Source of the DNA: Candidatus Alloscillospira gallinarum
GTDB taxonomy: Bacteria; Bacillota; Clostridia; Oscillospirales; Oscillospiraceae
DNA: 5,244 bases
NCBI GenBank assembly: GCA_904420055.1
Contig: CAJFTV010000123.1
Span: 1-5,244, forward strand
Direction: 5' to 3'
A model generated the notes under the pieces. The model did not search any database. It saw nothing but the letters and a program-made list of their open reading frames with translations, and had not been told where the DNA came from. A program made the translations under genes and the position numbers. The stretch's first letter is position 1. Each line of letters starts with the position of its first letter. Below are positions 1-5,244 of the stretch, in pieces.

Positions 1-8
1 AGCTACTC

Positions 9-1331
9 TTATTTCTTCCAAAGCTTCAAAGCGTCCATTATAAGTTCCACGCTTTTCTCTACGCCAAACATTCCGCTGTCAACGGCAAGATTAAAATACT
101 TCATATTTCCCCACTCGCGGCCTGTAAAGTGGCTGTAATACCTAGCCCTTGCCGTATCTGTTTTCATAAGTTTAGCCGCGGCTTCTTCTCTATTTATATT
201 CAAACGCCTTGATATGCGCTCAGCCCTGTACTCGGGATTTGCATGAATGAAAATCAGGAAGCTGTTAGGGTCATCATACAGTATATAATCTGAACATCTT
301 CCAACAATAACACACACCTCATTTTCGGCGGCAATCCGGCGTATAATCTTTGTCTGGGCGGCAAAAAGCTTTTCAAGGGGCGGAAGGTCCGTATTATACA
401 TGGCGTACCCGGAAGTAACAAAATCATATATTATGCCATGACTCATCATCTGCTCGTGATTTTCAATAAACTTTTCCGACAGTCCGCTCTCCTCTGCCTC
501 CATACGGACAAGCTGATTGTCGAAGAACGGAGCCCCAAGCTTCTCCGCCAGCATTTTTCCGATATCATAACCGTCTGAGCCGTACTCCCTTGAAATTGAA
601 ATGACAAGCCTGCTTTTGGACTCTGCCGGCCGTGGCATATCCTCCGCCTTGATGGCGCTTTCCAGTTTTGTGTCCCGCTCCACAAAGCGCAAAAGCCTCG
701 GCTGGAAAAAGCGCATCATGCGTTTCATAACAAACCCAACGGTGAGCGCGGATATCACTGTACCCTCGCGTACACCAACAAGCTTGTGAAAATATATCAG
801 TGACACCGCGGCGGATACCACCACAAGACAGCAGTCGGTTATCATTTTACAGTTTGCAACCGACAGCCCCGTTTTTTTAGAAACGGCAATAGACAGCCCC
901 TCTCCCGGAGTGGGAAGGATTTGCGGCGCTAAATACAGCATTACGCCAAAGGCAACCATTGGAATACTGCACACAAGAAACACGAGCTGCATTATATATG
1001 TATTTGGAGACGGCAGGAACGCGAACAGCCGTGTGGCAAGACTGACAAGCAGGCCAAAAAATGTGGACGCGAGTATCTGCAAAAGCATACTCGCCTTAAA
1101 TTCCCTGCGTAAAATTATTACTTCAACCAGAATGTACAGGCAGTACACCGCCGTTGTGCAGACGCCAAGGTCTACCGTAGATATCTGGTGCACAACATTT
1201 GCAAGGCAGGTTACAGGGCTCACGCCCAGAGCCGACTTTACAGAAAATACAACGCCTATCGCCATAATAAACAGGCCCAGAATATATACAAGCCCTCTTT
1301 TTAAATAAAGCACCGCTTTGCCCTCAGCCAT
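9..1331 (-). CDS. YczE/YitT-like membrane protein fused to a cytidylate kinase-like domain
   Basis: Two-domain protein of 440 aa. Residues about 14-205 are hydrophobic, with roughly five or six membrane segments (about 14-30, 57-74, 84-106, 113-133, 164-182 and a weaker one near 190-203). Patterns such as KSALGVSPV and PTPGEG recall the YczE/YyaS/YitT integral membrane group. After a charged linker (about 206-240), residues 243-435 look like the cytidylate kinase-like family: ISISREYGSDGYDIG at 245-258 as the nucleotide loop, VIVGRCSDYIL near 342-351, HANPEYRAERI near 363, and an ARARYY..HFTG segment near 394-404. The kinase domain should lie in the cytoplasm; substrate and transport role are unknown. 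I chose the start at 1331 because GGGAGGGGG lies just upstream; an in-frame ATG at 1373 would add 14 residues but lacks a good site. The gene is transcribed away from the molybdoenzyme operon and is probably functionally unrelated. Family calls are from pattern memory. Confidence 0.88.
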   Translation of the reverse strand: MAEGKAVLYLKRGLVYILGLFIMAIGVVFSVKSALGVSPVTCLANVVHQISTVDLGVCTTAVYCLYILVEVIILRREFKASMLLQILASTFFGLLVSLATRLFAFLPSPNTYIMQLVFLVCSIPMVAFGVMLYLAPQILPTPGEGLSIAVSKKTGLSVANCKMITDCCLVVVSAAVSLIYFHKLVGVREGTVISALTVGFVMKRMMRFFQPRLLRFVERDTKLESAIKAEDMPRPAESKSRLVISISREYGSDGYDIGKMLAEKLGAPFFDNQLVRMEAEESGLSEKFIENHEQMMSHGIIYDFVTSGYAMYNTDLPPLEKLFAAQTKIIRRIAAENEVCVIVGRCSDYILYDDPNSFLIFIHANPEYRAERISRRLNINREEAAAKLMKTDTARARYYSHFTGREWGNMKYFNLAVDSGMFGVEKSVELIMDALKLWKK

Positions 1332-1409
1332 AAATATCTGCCCCCTCCCGCACGGAAAACATCTACCATACAAAAGCCTGCCCAGAGGACGGCTTTATTT
1401 TTATATACA

Positions 1410-1438
1410 ATTATATATGAAGGGCTGATTTTTGTCCA
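1410..1438 (-). promoter_or_regulatory. Sigma-A type promoter of the membrane/kinase fusion gene
   Basis: Read on the minus strand, TGGACA (1438-1433) and TATAAT (1415-1410) are separated by 17 bases: one mismatch in the -35 box and a perfect -10 box. Transcription would start near 1403, giving a leader of about 70 nt before the chosen start codon at 1331. The location upstream of the minus-strand gene and the ideal spacing make this a convincing prediction by inspection. Confidence 0.7.
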
Positions 1439-1653
1439 TTTTTTCTCTGCTGCATATTTGATGTAAATTAACAACCAAATAATTACTTATTCTGATAACA
1501 AATTTTTGTAAAATTATTGACTTTGGAGCCGTTCCAGGGTTTAGAATACCATAAATTAAAAGTTTACTGTTTCATGCTTCAGCTCCCATTTGCGCATAAG
1601 CTTAAATACGTTAATAAGGCAGAGAATTCAGTCATTTTTATCCCCTATGCAAC
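1439..1653. other. AT-rich divergent intergenic spacer
   Basis: This stretch between the two divergent promoters has no convincing coding frame. It is AT-rich. A second, weaker plus-strand promoter-like pair, TTGACT (1517-1522) and TAGAAT (1542-1547), sits in it with a long 19-base spacer. A short imperfect palindrome ACAAA-tt-TTTGT lies at 1498-1509. I see no RNA gene, mobile element or long repeat here. Confidence 0.5.
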
Positions 1654-1683
1654 TTGACATGTATTTGTGACAAATGGTAGAAT
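1654..1683 (+). promoter_or_regulatory. Main promoter of the molybdoenzyme operon
   Basis: A perfect -35 TTGACA (1654-1659) is followed after 18 bases by TAGAAT (1678-1683), five of six matches to the -10 consensus. Transcription would begin near 1690, placing a leader of about 300 nt, including the structured RNA at 1736-1848, before the first operon gene at 1990. The fit of predicted start and RNA position supports both calls. Confidence 0.72.
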
Positions 1684-1692
1684 GAAAGATGA

Positions 1693-1711
1693 ATATGGCC
1701 TGAGGCTATAT
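1693..1711 (+). other. Short hairpin at the predicted 5' end of the operon transcript
   Basis: ATATGGCC (1693-1700) pairs with GGCTATAT (1704-1711) across a TGA triloop, giving eight pairs including one G-U. It lies a few bases after the predicted transcription start. It could protect the 5' end of the leader RNA or be a palindromic operator just downstream of the promoter; the sequence alone does not decide. Confidence 0.4.
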
Positions 1712-1735
1712 GGTAAAATTTAATTATTCATCATA

Positions 1736-1848
1736 GTTTCCGTGCCTTTTATTCTAAGGGATAAATCCTATGAATAACTGGCCTGAGCTGTTTGGCTTGC
1801 GGGGTCATCACCGGAAACGGTATGGCCTTCACGTTTTGAGAAGGAAAC
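1736..1848 (+). ncRNA. Candidate Moco/Wco riboswitch (leader aptamer)
   Basis: The closing stem P1 is GTTTCC (1736-1741) with GGAAAC (1843-1848). Inside it are three hairpins. P2 starts GCC (1744-1746)/GGC (1780-1782), continues TTATTC (1749-1754)/GAATAA (1772-1777), and ends GGA (1759-1761)/TCC (1766-1768). A short P3 is GAGC (1785-1788)/GCTT (1795-1798). P4 runs from GGGGTCAT (1801-1808) to ATGGCCTT (1822-1829), with ACCG/CGGT (1810-1813/1818-1821) and a GAAA tetraloop (1814-1817). In P2 the two strands CTAAG (1754-1758) and TATG (1769-1772) match the 11-nt GAAA-tetraloop receptor, with the outer C-G pair replaced by U-A. A junction fold with tetraloop-receptor docking ahead of a molybdopterin enzyme fits the Moco RNA motif, which is known upstream of Moco synthesis, transport and Moco-using genes. 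Another structured leader class is possible; Mo versus W cannot be told. Confidence 0.68.
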
Positions 1849-1856
1849 GGCAGTTG

Positions 1857-1882
1857 AAACACTTAGATTTCCCTGTGTTTTT
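1857..1882 (+). terminator. Weak hairpin plus U-run, possible expression platform
   Basis: AAACAC (1857-1862) pairs with GTGTTT (1875-1880) around a 12-base loop, and the T-run 1878-1882 follows. The P1 3' strand GGAAA (1843-1847) can alternatively pair with TTTCC (1868-1872) in that loop, and TGTG (1874-1877) can pair with CACA (1892-1895), so competing folds exist. This could be the switching part of the riboswitch, but the stem is AT-rich and weak for an intrinsic terminator, so control at translation is equally possible. Confidence 0.25.
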
Positions 1883-1894
1883 AAAAACCGTCAC

Positions 1895-1993
1895 ATGGGT
1901 AAATACGGAAAGAGAGGTGTAATAATAAATCGGCTATTAGAATGCTTTGAATTTGTGTTCACAGATTATGGAAAGGCCGGTGCTGAATTATGA
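1895..1993 (+). CDS. Possible 32-aa leader ORF overlapping the next start by ATGA
   Basis: An ATG at 1895 opens a 32-codon frame ending at TGA 1991-1993. The stop overlaps the ATG of the next gene (1990) as ATGA, the arrangement used for translational coupling. The peptide begins MGKYGKRGVI and is mixed basic then acidic, with no recognised motif. No ribosome binding site precedes the ATG, so this may be chance. If translated, it would link leader RNA status to translation of the first operon gene, whose own binding site is weak. Confidence 0.2.
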   Translation: MGKYGKRGVIINRLLECFEFVFTDYGKAGAEL

Positions 1994-2469
1994 GCAAGAA
2001 TTCAAAGAACAGAAACGCTAATCGTGCGGACGTGTCCGAAGACAGAACTCAGGAACACAAAAACGATGTTATGATTGGTGCCTTGGAAAAAGACGGAGAA
2101 AAGATGATGCAGATTATTGAAAACGGCGGTATGGTGGCCATTGTCTCCGGTATGGAGGTAATGTACACATTTGTCTACAATAATCAGTATCAGTGTTTCA
2201 TTCACAAATTTGACGCTCCTGACGGCCGGCGCAAGGGGTGGGAAATGAACGAGAGAAATCGTGCCATGCTGAAAAATCTTGACAGTGCGGCGGACCAGCT
2301 CTTTGAAATTACATTCCAGCCAGATATGAATCTCATGGGAGTTATGGTTGCTGCTGAACGCGGCATCATCAATTTTATGGATTATCTTGGTATACTGCCT
2401 GCCGAGGATATGGACTTTATGGAGTGGATGAATCCGGCTGAGGCAGATGAGAATGATGGAGGTAACTAA
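1990..2469 (+). CDS. Methionine-rich hypothetical protein, first gene of the molybdoenzyme operon
   Basis: Unrecognised 159-aa protein. Residues 1-27 are strongly hydrophilic (Lys, Asn, Arg, Glu, Asp) and probably disordered. Residues 38-135 look like a compact alpha/beta domain (GGMVAIVSGMEVMYTFVYNN, then ITFQPDMNLMGVMVAAERGIINFM), and the tail 136-159 is acidic. Sixteen of 159 residues are Met, about 10 percent. There is no signal peptide or membrane segment, so it should be cytoplasmic. The start at 1990 has only a distant GGAAAGG (1970-1976); a later in-frame ATG at 2104 follows GGAG at good spacing and would remove the disordered 38 residues, so the start is uncertain. Its stop is one base before the next gene. 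As first gene of the operon with an AthL-like enzyme, an accessory or maturation role is possible but unproven. Confidence 0.8.
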   Translation: MSKNSKNRNANRADVSEDRTQEHKNDVMIGALEKDGEKMMQIIENGGMVAIVSGMEVMYTFVYNNQYQCFIHKFDAPDGRRKGWEMNERNRAMLKNLDSAADQLFEITFQPDMNLMGVMVAAERGIINFMDYLGILPAEDMDFMEWMNPAEADENDGGN

Positions 2470-2470
2470 C

Positions 2471-2668
2471 ATGAAAACTTACAAATTTGTTTGCAGAAGT
2501 ACACGTCTTGGATTCAAGGAGTACTGCAGCGTGTGTGAAGACGATGTCGAAGTCCGCAGAATTGACCGCGATGTGCAGCAGGAAACCGTGCGCCAGTTCC
2601 GCGAGCGCGTAGGCGCCGAACTGGAAGCTGAGGGCTACCAGATGGCTGAGCATCAGTACACACTTTAA
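2471..2668 (+). CDS. Small CxxC-containing hypothetical protein (65 aa)
   Basis: Small charged cytoplasmic protein of unknown function. It opens MKTYKFVCRS, has Cys8 and a CSVC pair at 19-22, then a helix rich in Arg, Glu and Gln (about 33-54). Three cysteines in the first 22 residues could bind a metal or form a redox pair, but no fourth ligand is obvious. The ATG at 2471 is chosen because GGAGG (2458-2462) lies eight bases upstream; an ATG at 2447 would overlap the previous gene and lacks support. It follows the previous stop by one base, so the two are likely translationally coupled. Its short N-terminal strand resembles that of the 98-aa protein further on (MKKYVFEA), which hints at, but does not show, a shared small fold. 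Confidence 0.78.
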   Translation: MKTYKFVCRSTRLGFKEYCSVCEDDVEVRRIDRDVQQETVRQFRERVGAELEAEGYQMAEHQYTL

Positions 2669-2692
2669 AAAAGAAATTGAGGTGTGCGTAAT

Positions 2693-3157
2693 ATGAAATA
2701 TATTTCTGTTTTAATCCAGCATCACCCGGGTCCAACCGGCGATGTGCTGATATGCAAAAATAAGAACGGCAAGTGGGAATTCCCAAGCGCAAAGCAGTGC
2801 AGCAACGAGACTCCGGAAGATGCTACGGTACGTGTTGCCACAGAGAAGCTTGGCATGGCTGTGAAGCCCGGCAAGCTTATTATGATAGGCCACAAAAATA
2901 TAAACGACGGCTACACTGAGCACATTGCATGTGGAAACATCACCCATAATACAAACTCAAAGGAGATTTATCACGAGTATTATGAGGCTGTGAACACATG
3001 GCAGACAGAGCCCCAGAAAATTGCATACGACGAGTTTAAGTGGGTTCACCCCTCTGAGCTTGGCCAGTATGAATTTGAGGGCGACGATGAAAACTTTATG
3101 GCAAAATATGACCCGTGGATAAATGCAAAATTTATTCCGGACCGCAGAATGTATTAA
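2693..3157 (+). CDS. Nudix-fold protein with degenerate Nudix box
   Basis: A 154-aa protein with the Nudix fold outline: an N-terminal strand (KYISVLIQH), GKWEFPSAK at 26-34 matching the usual WEFPGGK entry, a Nudix-box helix at 33-55, and a KWVHPSEL segment near 116-123 as in many Nudix proteins. The box consensus is G-x5-E-x7-R-E-U-x-E-E-x-G-U. Here it reads A33, E39, R47, V48, A49, E51, K52, G54, M55: the first Gly is Ala, the first catalytic Glu is Val and the last Glu is Lys. The metal site is thus damaged and hydrolysis is doubtful; a binding or regulatory role is more likely. The start ATG at 2693 has GAGGTG (2679-2684) upstream; a GTG at 2684 would overlap that site. It lies in the middle of the operon, 24 bases after the previous gene. 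Confidence 0.85.
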   Translation: MKYISVLIQHHPGPTGDVLICKNKNGKWEFPSAKQCSNETPEDATVRVATEKLGMAVKPGKLIMIGHKNINDGYTEHIACGNITHNTNSKEIYHEYYEAVNTWQTEPQKIAYDEFKWVHPSELGQYEFEGDDENFMAKYDPWINAKFIPDRRMY

Positions 3158-3168
3158 GGAGGCCGAAA

Positions 3169-3465
3169 ATGAAAAAATATGTCTTTGAGGCCACAAAAAA
3201 GCAGTGGGAAAAGCCCACTGAGTTAAAGCAGTATTTTGTGAAGTGCGCAACTGTCACAGTTTATGCTGACAACGAAGCTGAGGCAAAGAAGCTGGCTGAG
3301 GACAAGCTGTGCCGGGAGTATCTCGGCACCGGAACAATTCTCGGTGAGATTCGCTTTGTGAGATGCGACGAGCTGCCCGCTGACTGGAATTACGGCTACG
3401 GCGACGAGCGTAAGTCCGGCGCTGAAGGGATTGACTATGCCGTCGCACATTATGTTATAAAGTAA
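3169..3465 (+). CDS. Small hypothetical protein (98 aa)
   Basis: Unrecognised soluble protein. After a basic start (MKKYVFEATKKQWEKP) it has a strand (QYFVKCATVTVYADN, about 21-35), an alanine/glutamate-rich helix (EAEAKKLAEDKLCREYL, about 36-52) and a second strand (LGEIRFVRCDEL, about 58-69), then an aromatic Gly/Tyr loop near WNYGYG (73-78). The strand-helix-strand order resembles small alpha/beta subunits or adaptor domains. The ATG at 3169 follows AAGGAGG (3156-3162), an ideal site, whereas a GTG at 3115 would sit inside the preceding gene. Spacing is 11 bases after the Nudix-like gene and 13 before the next gene. No function can be assigned beyond operon membership. Confidence 0.8.
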   Translation: MKKYVFEATKKQWEKPTELKQYFVKCATVTVYADNEAEAKKLAEDKLCREYLGTGTILGEIRFVRCDELPADWNYGYGDERKSGAEGIDYAVAHYVIK

Positions 3466-3478
3466 AGGAGGAAGAATT

Positions 3479-3988
3479 GTGGATTTAGTTAAGAAGTATC
3501 TTCTGCATCTTCCTGAAGGAAATGTGACAATGACCAGGGAAGAACTGGAAGCCAGGGTACGTGAACTGGTCAAGAACCACCCCAGTGAGCATATCTGCGC
3601 TTACCGCGTATGGTATGAGGGGTTTGAGGGCTGCGGAATGCCCGGTACTGATGTTTACAATGTTATTGTTGAGACGCTCCGTTCCATGATAGATGACTGG
3701 AAGGATATCGGTCCCATGCGCTGGGAGAAGTTCGGCGTTGTAAATCCCAGCTTTTTGAATCTGCACTATGACAGCGCTCCGAAATTCAAGGGCGACGACA
3801 TTATGATGCTTCATCACTTCCACGCAGGCCGGCACTATCAGGGACCTGACGGCAGAGTCTTCTGGATTCCCGTCATTGAGGACTTTGATATGCGCTGCTT
3901 TGAGCGTAAGGACGGAAAGTACGTTGGCACAATGGTTGAAATTGACCCGCGTTCCGATTACGCAAAGCAGATGGTAGAAGTTAAGTAA
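3479..3988 (+). CDS. Hypothetical protein with a histidine cluster, GTG start
   Basis: Unrecognised 169-aa cytoplasmic protein. A helix at 19-33 (TREELEARVRELVKN) is followed by HICAYRVWYEGFEGCGMPGTD (38-58) and a helix ending SMIDDWKDIG. A second half has HYDSAPKFKGDD and LHHFHAGRH at 111-119, with His112, 113, 115 and 119, then strands (RVFWIPVIEDFD). The HHxHxxxH cluster could bind a metal or act on substrate. The GTG start at 3479 is used because AAAGGAGG (3464-3471) lies seven bases upstream and no ATG fits; the next in-frame ATG is at residue 18. The gene ends 12 bases before the large molybdoenzyme gene, so it is its closest partner and a good candidate for a dedicated subunit or chaperone. 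It does not look like a TorD-type chaperone or a ferredoxin subunit. Confidence 0.82.
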   Translation: MDLVKKYLLHLPEGNVTMTREELEARVRELVKNHPSEHICAYRVWYEGFEGCGMPGTDVYNVIVETLRSMIDDWKDIGPMRWEKFGVVNPSFLNLHYDSAPKFKGDDIMMLHHFHAGRHYQGPDGRVFWIPVIEDFDMRCFERKDGKYVGTMVEIDPRSDYAKQMVEVK

Positions 3989-4000
3989 GGAGGATAAGCA

Positions 4001-5244
4001 ATGTCTGAAAAAATATCCATGCGTTCCGACAGCAAGAGAGAACGCATTACACACAGCGTATGTGTCGGCGGCCCAATGACCCTGCACACCATAGACGGCG
4101 TTATCCGTCGAGTACGCCCTATTGTGCTCACCGACGATGACCCGGCAGGCTGGGTAATCAAGGCCCGCGGCAAGGAGTACACACCCCAGCGTAAGACAAC
4201 TATGTCACTGCTCGGCTACTGTGAGAGAGATAAGACATACGCATATGACCGTCTGAAATACCCCATGATCCGCGAGGACTTTGTGGAAACTCCCGACGGT
4301 AAGAACAGAAACACAGAAAACCGCGGTAAATCCGGTTACCGCCGCGCCTCCTGGGACGAGGCTCTGTCCCTTGTGGCACGTGAGATAAAGCGTCTGCACA
4401 AGACATACGGCAAGGAAACCATCACAGCATGTACCTCATCTCATCACAGCTGGGGCCTTGTCGGTTACAAAATTTCCCTGTTTAACCGTTTCTTCAGCAT
4501 GATGGGATATACCAGAATTGCCGATAACCCGGACTCCTGGGAGGGCTTCCACTGGGGTACCCCACACTCCTACGGCTATTACTGGCGTCTCGGCGGACCT
4601 GAACCATACGATATGCTTGAGATGGCCATGCAGAATGTTGAGACAATAATCTGCTGGTCAACAGACCCTGACACAACCCGCGGCGGCTATTCCGCTCAGG
4701 AATCTGCTCTCTGGCGCTGGTGGCTCAAGGAGATGGGCGTCGAGTTTATCTACATTGACCCCTTCAACAACTACACCTCTGTCAAGCATGCTGACAAGTG
4801 GATCGGCCCCCGCATGGGAACTGACGCCGCTTTGCTTGAGGCTATTGCCTATGTGTGGATAACAGAGGGCACTTACGACAAGGAATATATTGCCCAGCAC
4901 GCGCACCGCTTTGATGAGTTTGAGAAGCACATTTTGGGTCTTGGCCCTGACGGAACCGCCAAAACTCCAAAGTGGGCTGAGGAATTAACTCTCATTCCCG
5001 CAATGGACATTAAGGCTATTGCCCGCAAATGGGCAAGCACCGTCACCACCGGCGGCAGCGGCATGCGCGGCGGTTTCGGCGGAGTGTGCCGTTCCTCAAA
5101 CGGAACTGAGTTTGCACGTCTTATTACGCTGCTCTATGCGATGCAGGGTATGGGCAAACCCGGACGTGCTTTCTGGTCTCCGGCCTGCGGCGGCCCGATG
5201 AACTACAACTTCTGGTTCGGCGGTTACTCCGACCCCCTGTCCTC
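4001..5244 (+). CDS. athL: Transhydroxylase-like molybdopterin oxidoreductase large subunit (3'-truncated by window)
   Basis: First 414 codons of a DMSO-reductase-superfamily enzyme; the frame is open at the window end. It closely resembles the large subunit of pyrogallol-phloroglucinol transhydroxylase (AthL, about 875 aa), which moves a hydroxyl group between aromatic rings using bis-MGD molybdenum. Matching segments are WVIKARGKEYTPQRKT (51-66), TSSHHSWGLVGY (145-156), DNPDSWEGFHWG (175-186), WRLGGPEPYDMLE (195-207), STDPDT (220-225) and MQGMGKPG (381-388). His148, Asp178, Ser179 and Trp180 fit the active-site His, Asp, Mo-ligand Ser and Trp of AthL as I recall them. The usual N-terminal CxxCxxxC for a [4Fe-4S] cluster is absent (only Cys21 in the first 70 residues), again as in AthL. 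No Tat signal is seen, so it is cytoplasmic. AAGGAGG (3987-3993) fixes the start at 4001. The symbol is by family; substrate and orthology are unproven. A ferredoxin-like small subunit (AthS) is expected downstream. Confidence 0.9.
   Translation, partial: MSEKISMRSDSKRERITHSVCVGGPMTLHTIDGVIRRVRPIVLTDDDPAGWVIKARGKEYTPQRKTTMSLLGYCERDKTYAYDRLKYPMIREDFVETPDGKNRNTENRGKSGYRRASWDEALSLVAREIKRLHKTYGKETITACTSSHHSWGLVGYKISLFNRFFSMMGYTRIADNPDSWEGFHWGTPHSYGYYWRLGGPEPYDMLEMAMQNVETIICWSTDPDTTRGGYSAQESALWRWWLKEMGVEFIYIDPFNNYTSVKHADKWIGPRMGTDAALLEAIAYVWITEGTYDKEYIAQHAHRFDEFEKHILGLGPDGTAKTPKWAEELTLIPAMDIKAIARKWASTVTTGGSGMRGGFGGVCRSSNGTEFARLITLLYAMQGMGKPGRAFWSPACGGPMNYNFWFGGYSDPLS

Noticed and set aside
910..1308. 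132-codon plus-strand frame inside the membrane/kinase fusion gene
   Set aside because: It lies opposite the membrane-segment codons of a well supported gene; no start signals or domain.
1517..1547. TTGACT/TAGAAT as the main operon promoter
   Set aside because: The 19-base spacer is long and the pair at 1654-1683 is better in both -35 match and position; kept only as a weak alternative.
1812..1818. CGGAAAC (1812-1818) as the 3' strand of P1 with GTTTCCG (1736-1742)
   Set aside because: It pairs over seven bases, but would destroy the much longer P4 hairpin with its GAAA loop; GGAAAC at 1843-1848 closes the structure without conflict.
1907..1920. GAGAGGTG as a ribosome binding site for a gene starting near 1925
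   Set aside because: No ATG, GTG or TTG lies at suitable distance; the bases after it read TAATAATAA.
1374..1989. CRISPR array, tRNA or insertion sequence in the long non-coding region
   Set aside because: No regularly spaced repeats, cloverleaf or terminal inverted repeats with a transposase frame were seen.
2002..2472. Long minus-strand open frame of 156 codons opposite the first operon gene
   Set aside because: It is an antisense shadow with no ribosome site or promoter; the plus-strand frame fits operon spacing and composition.
3485..4087. 200-codon minus-strand open frame opposite the 169-aa gene
   Set aside because: It runs across two plus-strand genes and their intergenic ribosome site, has no start signals and no recognisable domain.

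Overview
The window looks like chromosomal DNA from an anaerobic Gram-positive bacterium, most likely a Clostridia-type Firmicute. This rests on strong AGGAGG ribosome binding sites, sigma-A type promoters, tight operon spacing, a YczE-like/cytidylate-kinase-like fusion protein, and a transhydroxylase-like molybdopterin enzyme of the kind known from fermenters of aromatic compounds. Genus cannot be read from the sequence.

Layout. The left quarter (9-1331, minus strand) is one gene for a membrane protein of the YczE/YitT type fused to a cytidylate-kinase-like domain, with a good promoter at 1410-1438. A divergent non-coding region of about 650 bases follows (1332-1989). It carries a near-consensus plus-strand promoter (1654-1683) and a leader RNA of about 300 nt. 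Inside the leader, 1736-1848 folds by eye into a closing stem plus three hairpins. One hairpin carries a GAAA tetraloop and another carries an almost canonical 11-nucleotide GAAA-tetraloop receptor. With a molybdopterin enzyme in the operon, I read this as a molybdenum/tungsten cofactor (Moco/Wco) riboswitch, although I could not run a covariance model.

The right part is one plus-strand operon of six genes with gaps of 1-24 bases. It has a methionine-rich 159-aa protein, a 65-aa CxxC protein, a 154-aa Nudix-fold protein with a damaged Nudix box, a 98-aa protein, a 169-aa protein with a histidine cluster, and the first 414 codons of a molybdopterin oxidoreductase. The last resembles the large subunit of pyrogallol-phloroglucinol transhydroxylase (AthL). 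It lacks the N-terminal cysteine set for a [4Fe-4S] cluster and keeps the DSWEG/HH active-site region; the window ends inside this gene.

Working model (inference): intracellular Moco or Wco status, sensed by the leader RNA, controls a cytoplasmic hydroxyl-transfer or reductive enzyme for an aromatic or related substrate. The five small proteins, four of which I cannot assign to any family, would be accessory subunits, maturation factors or substrate-handling proteins. The conserved unit of riboswitch, small unknown genes and AthL-like enzyme is the best candidate for an undescribed system here.
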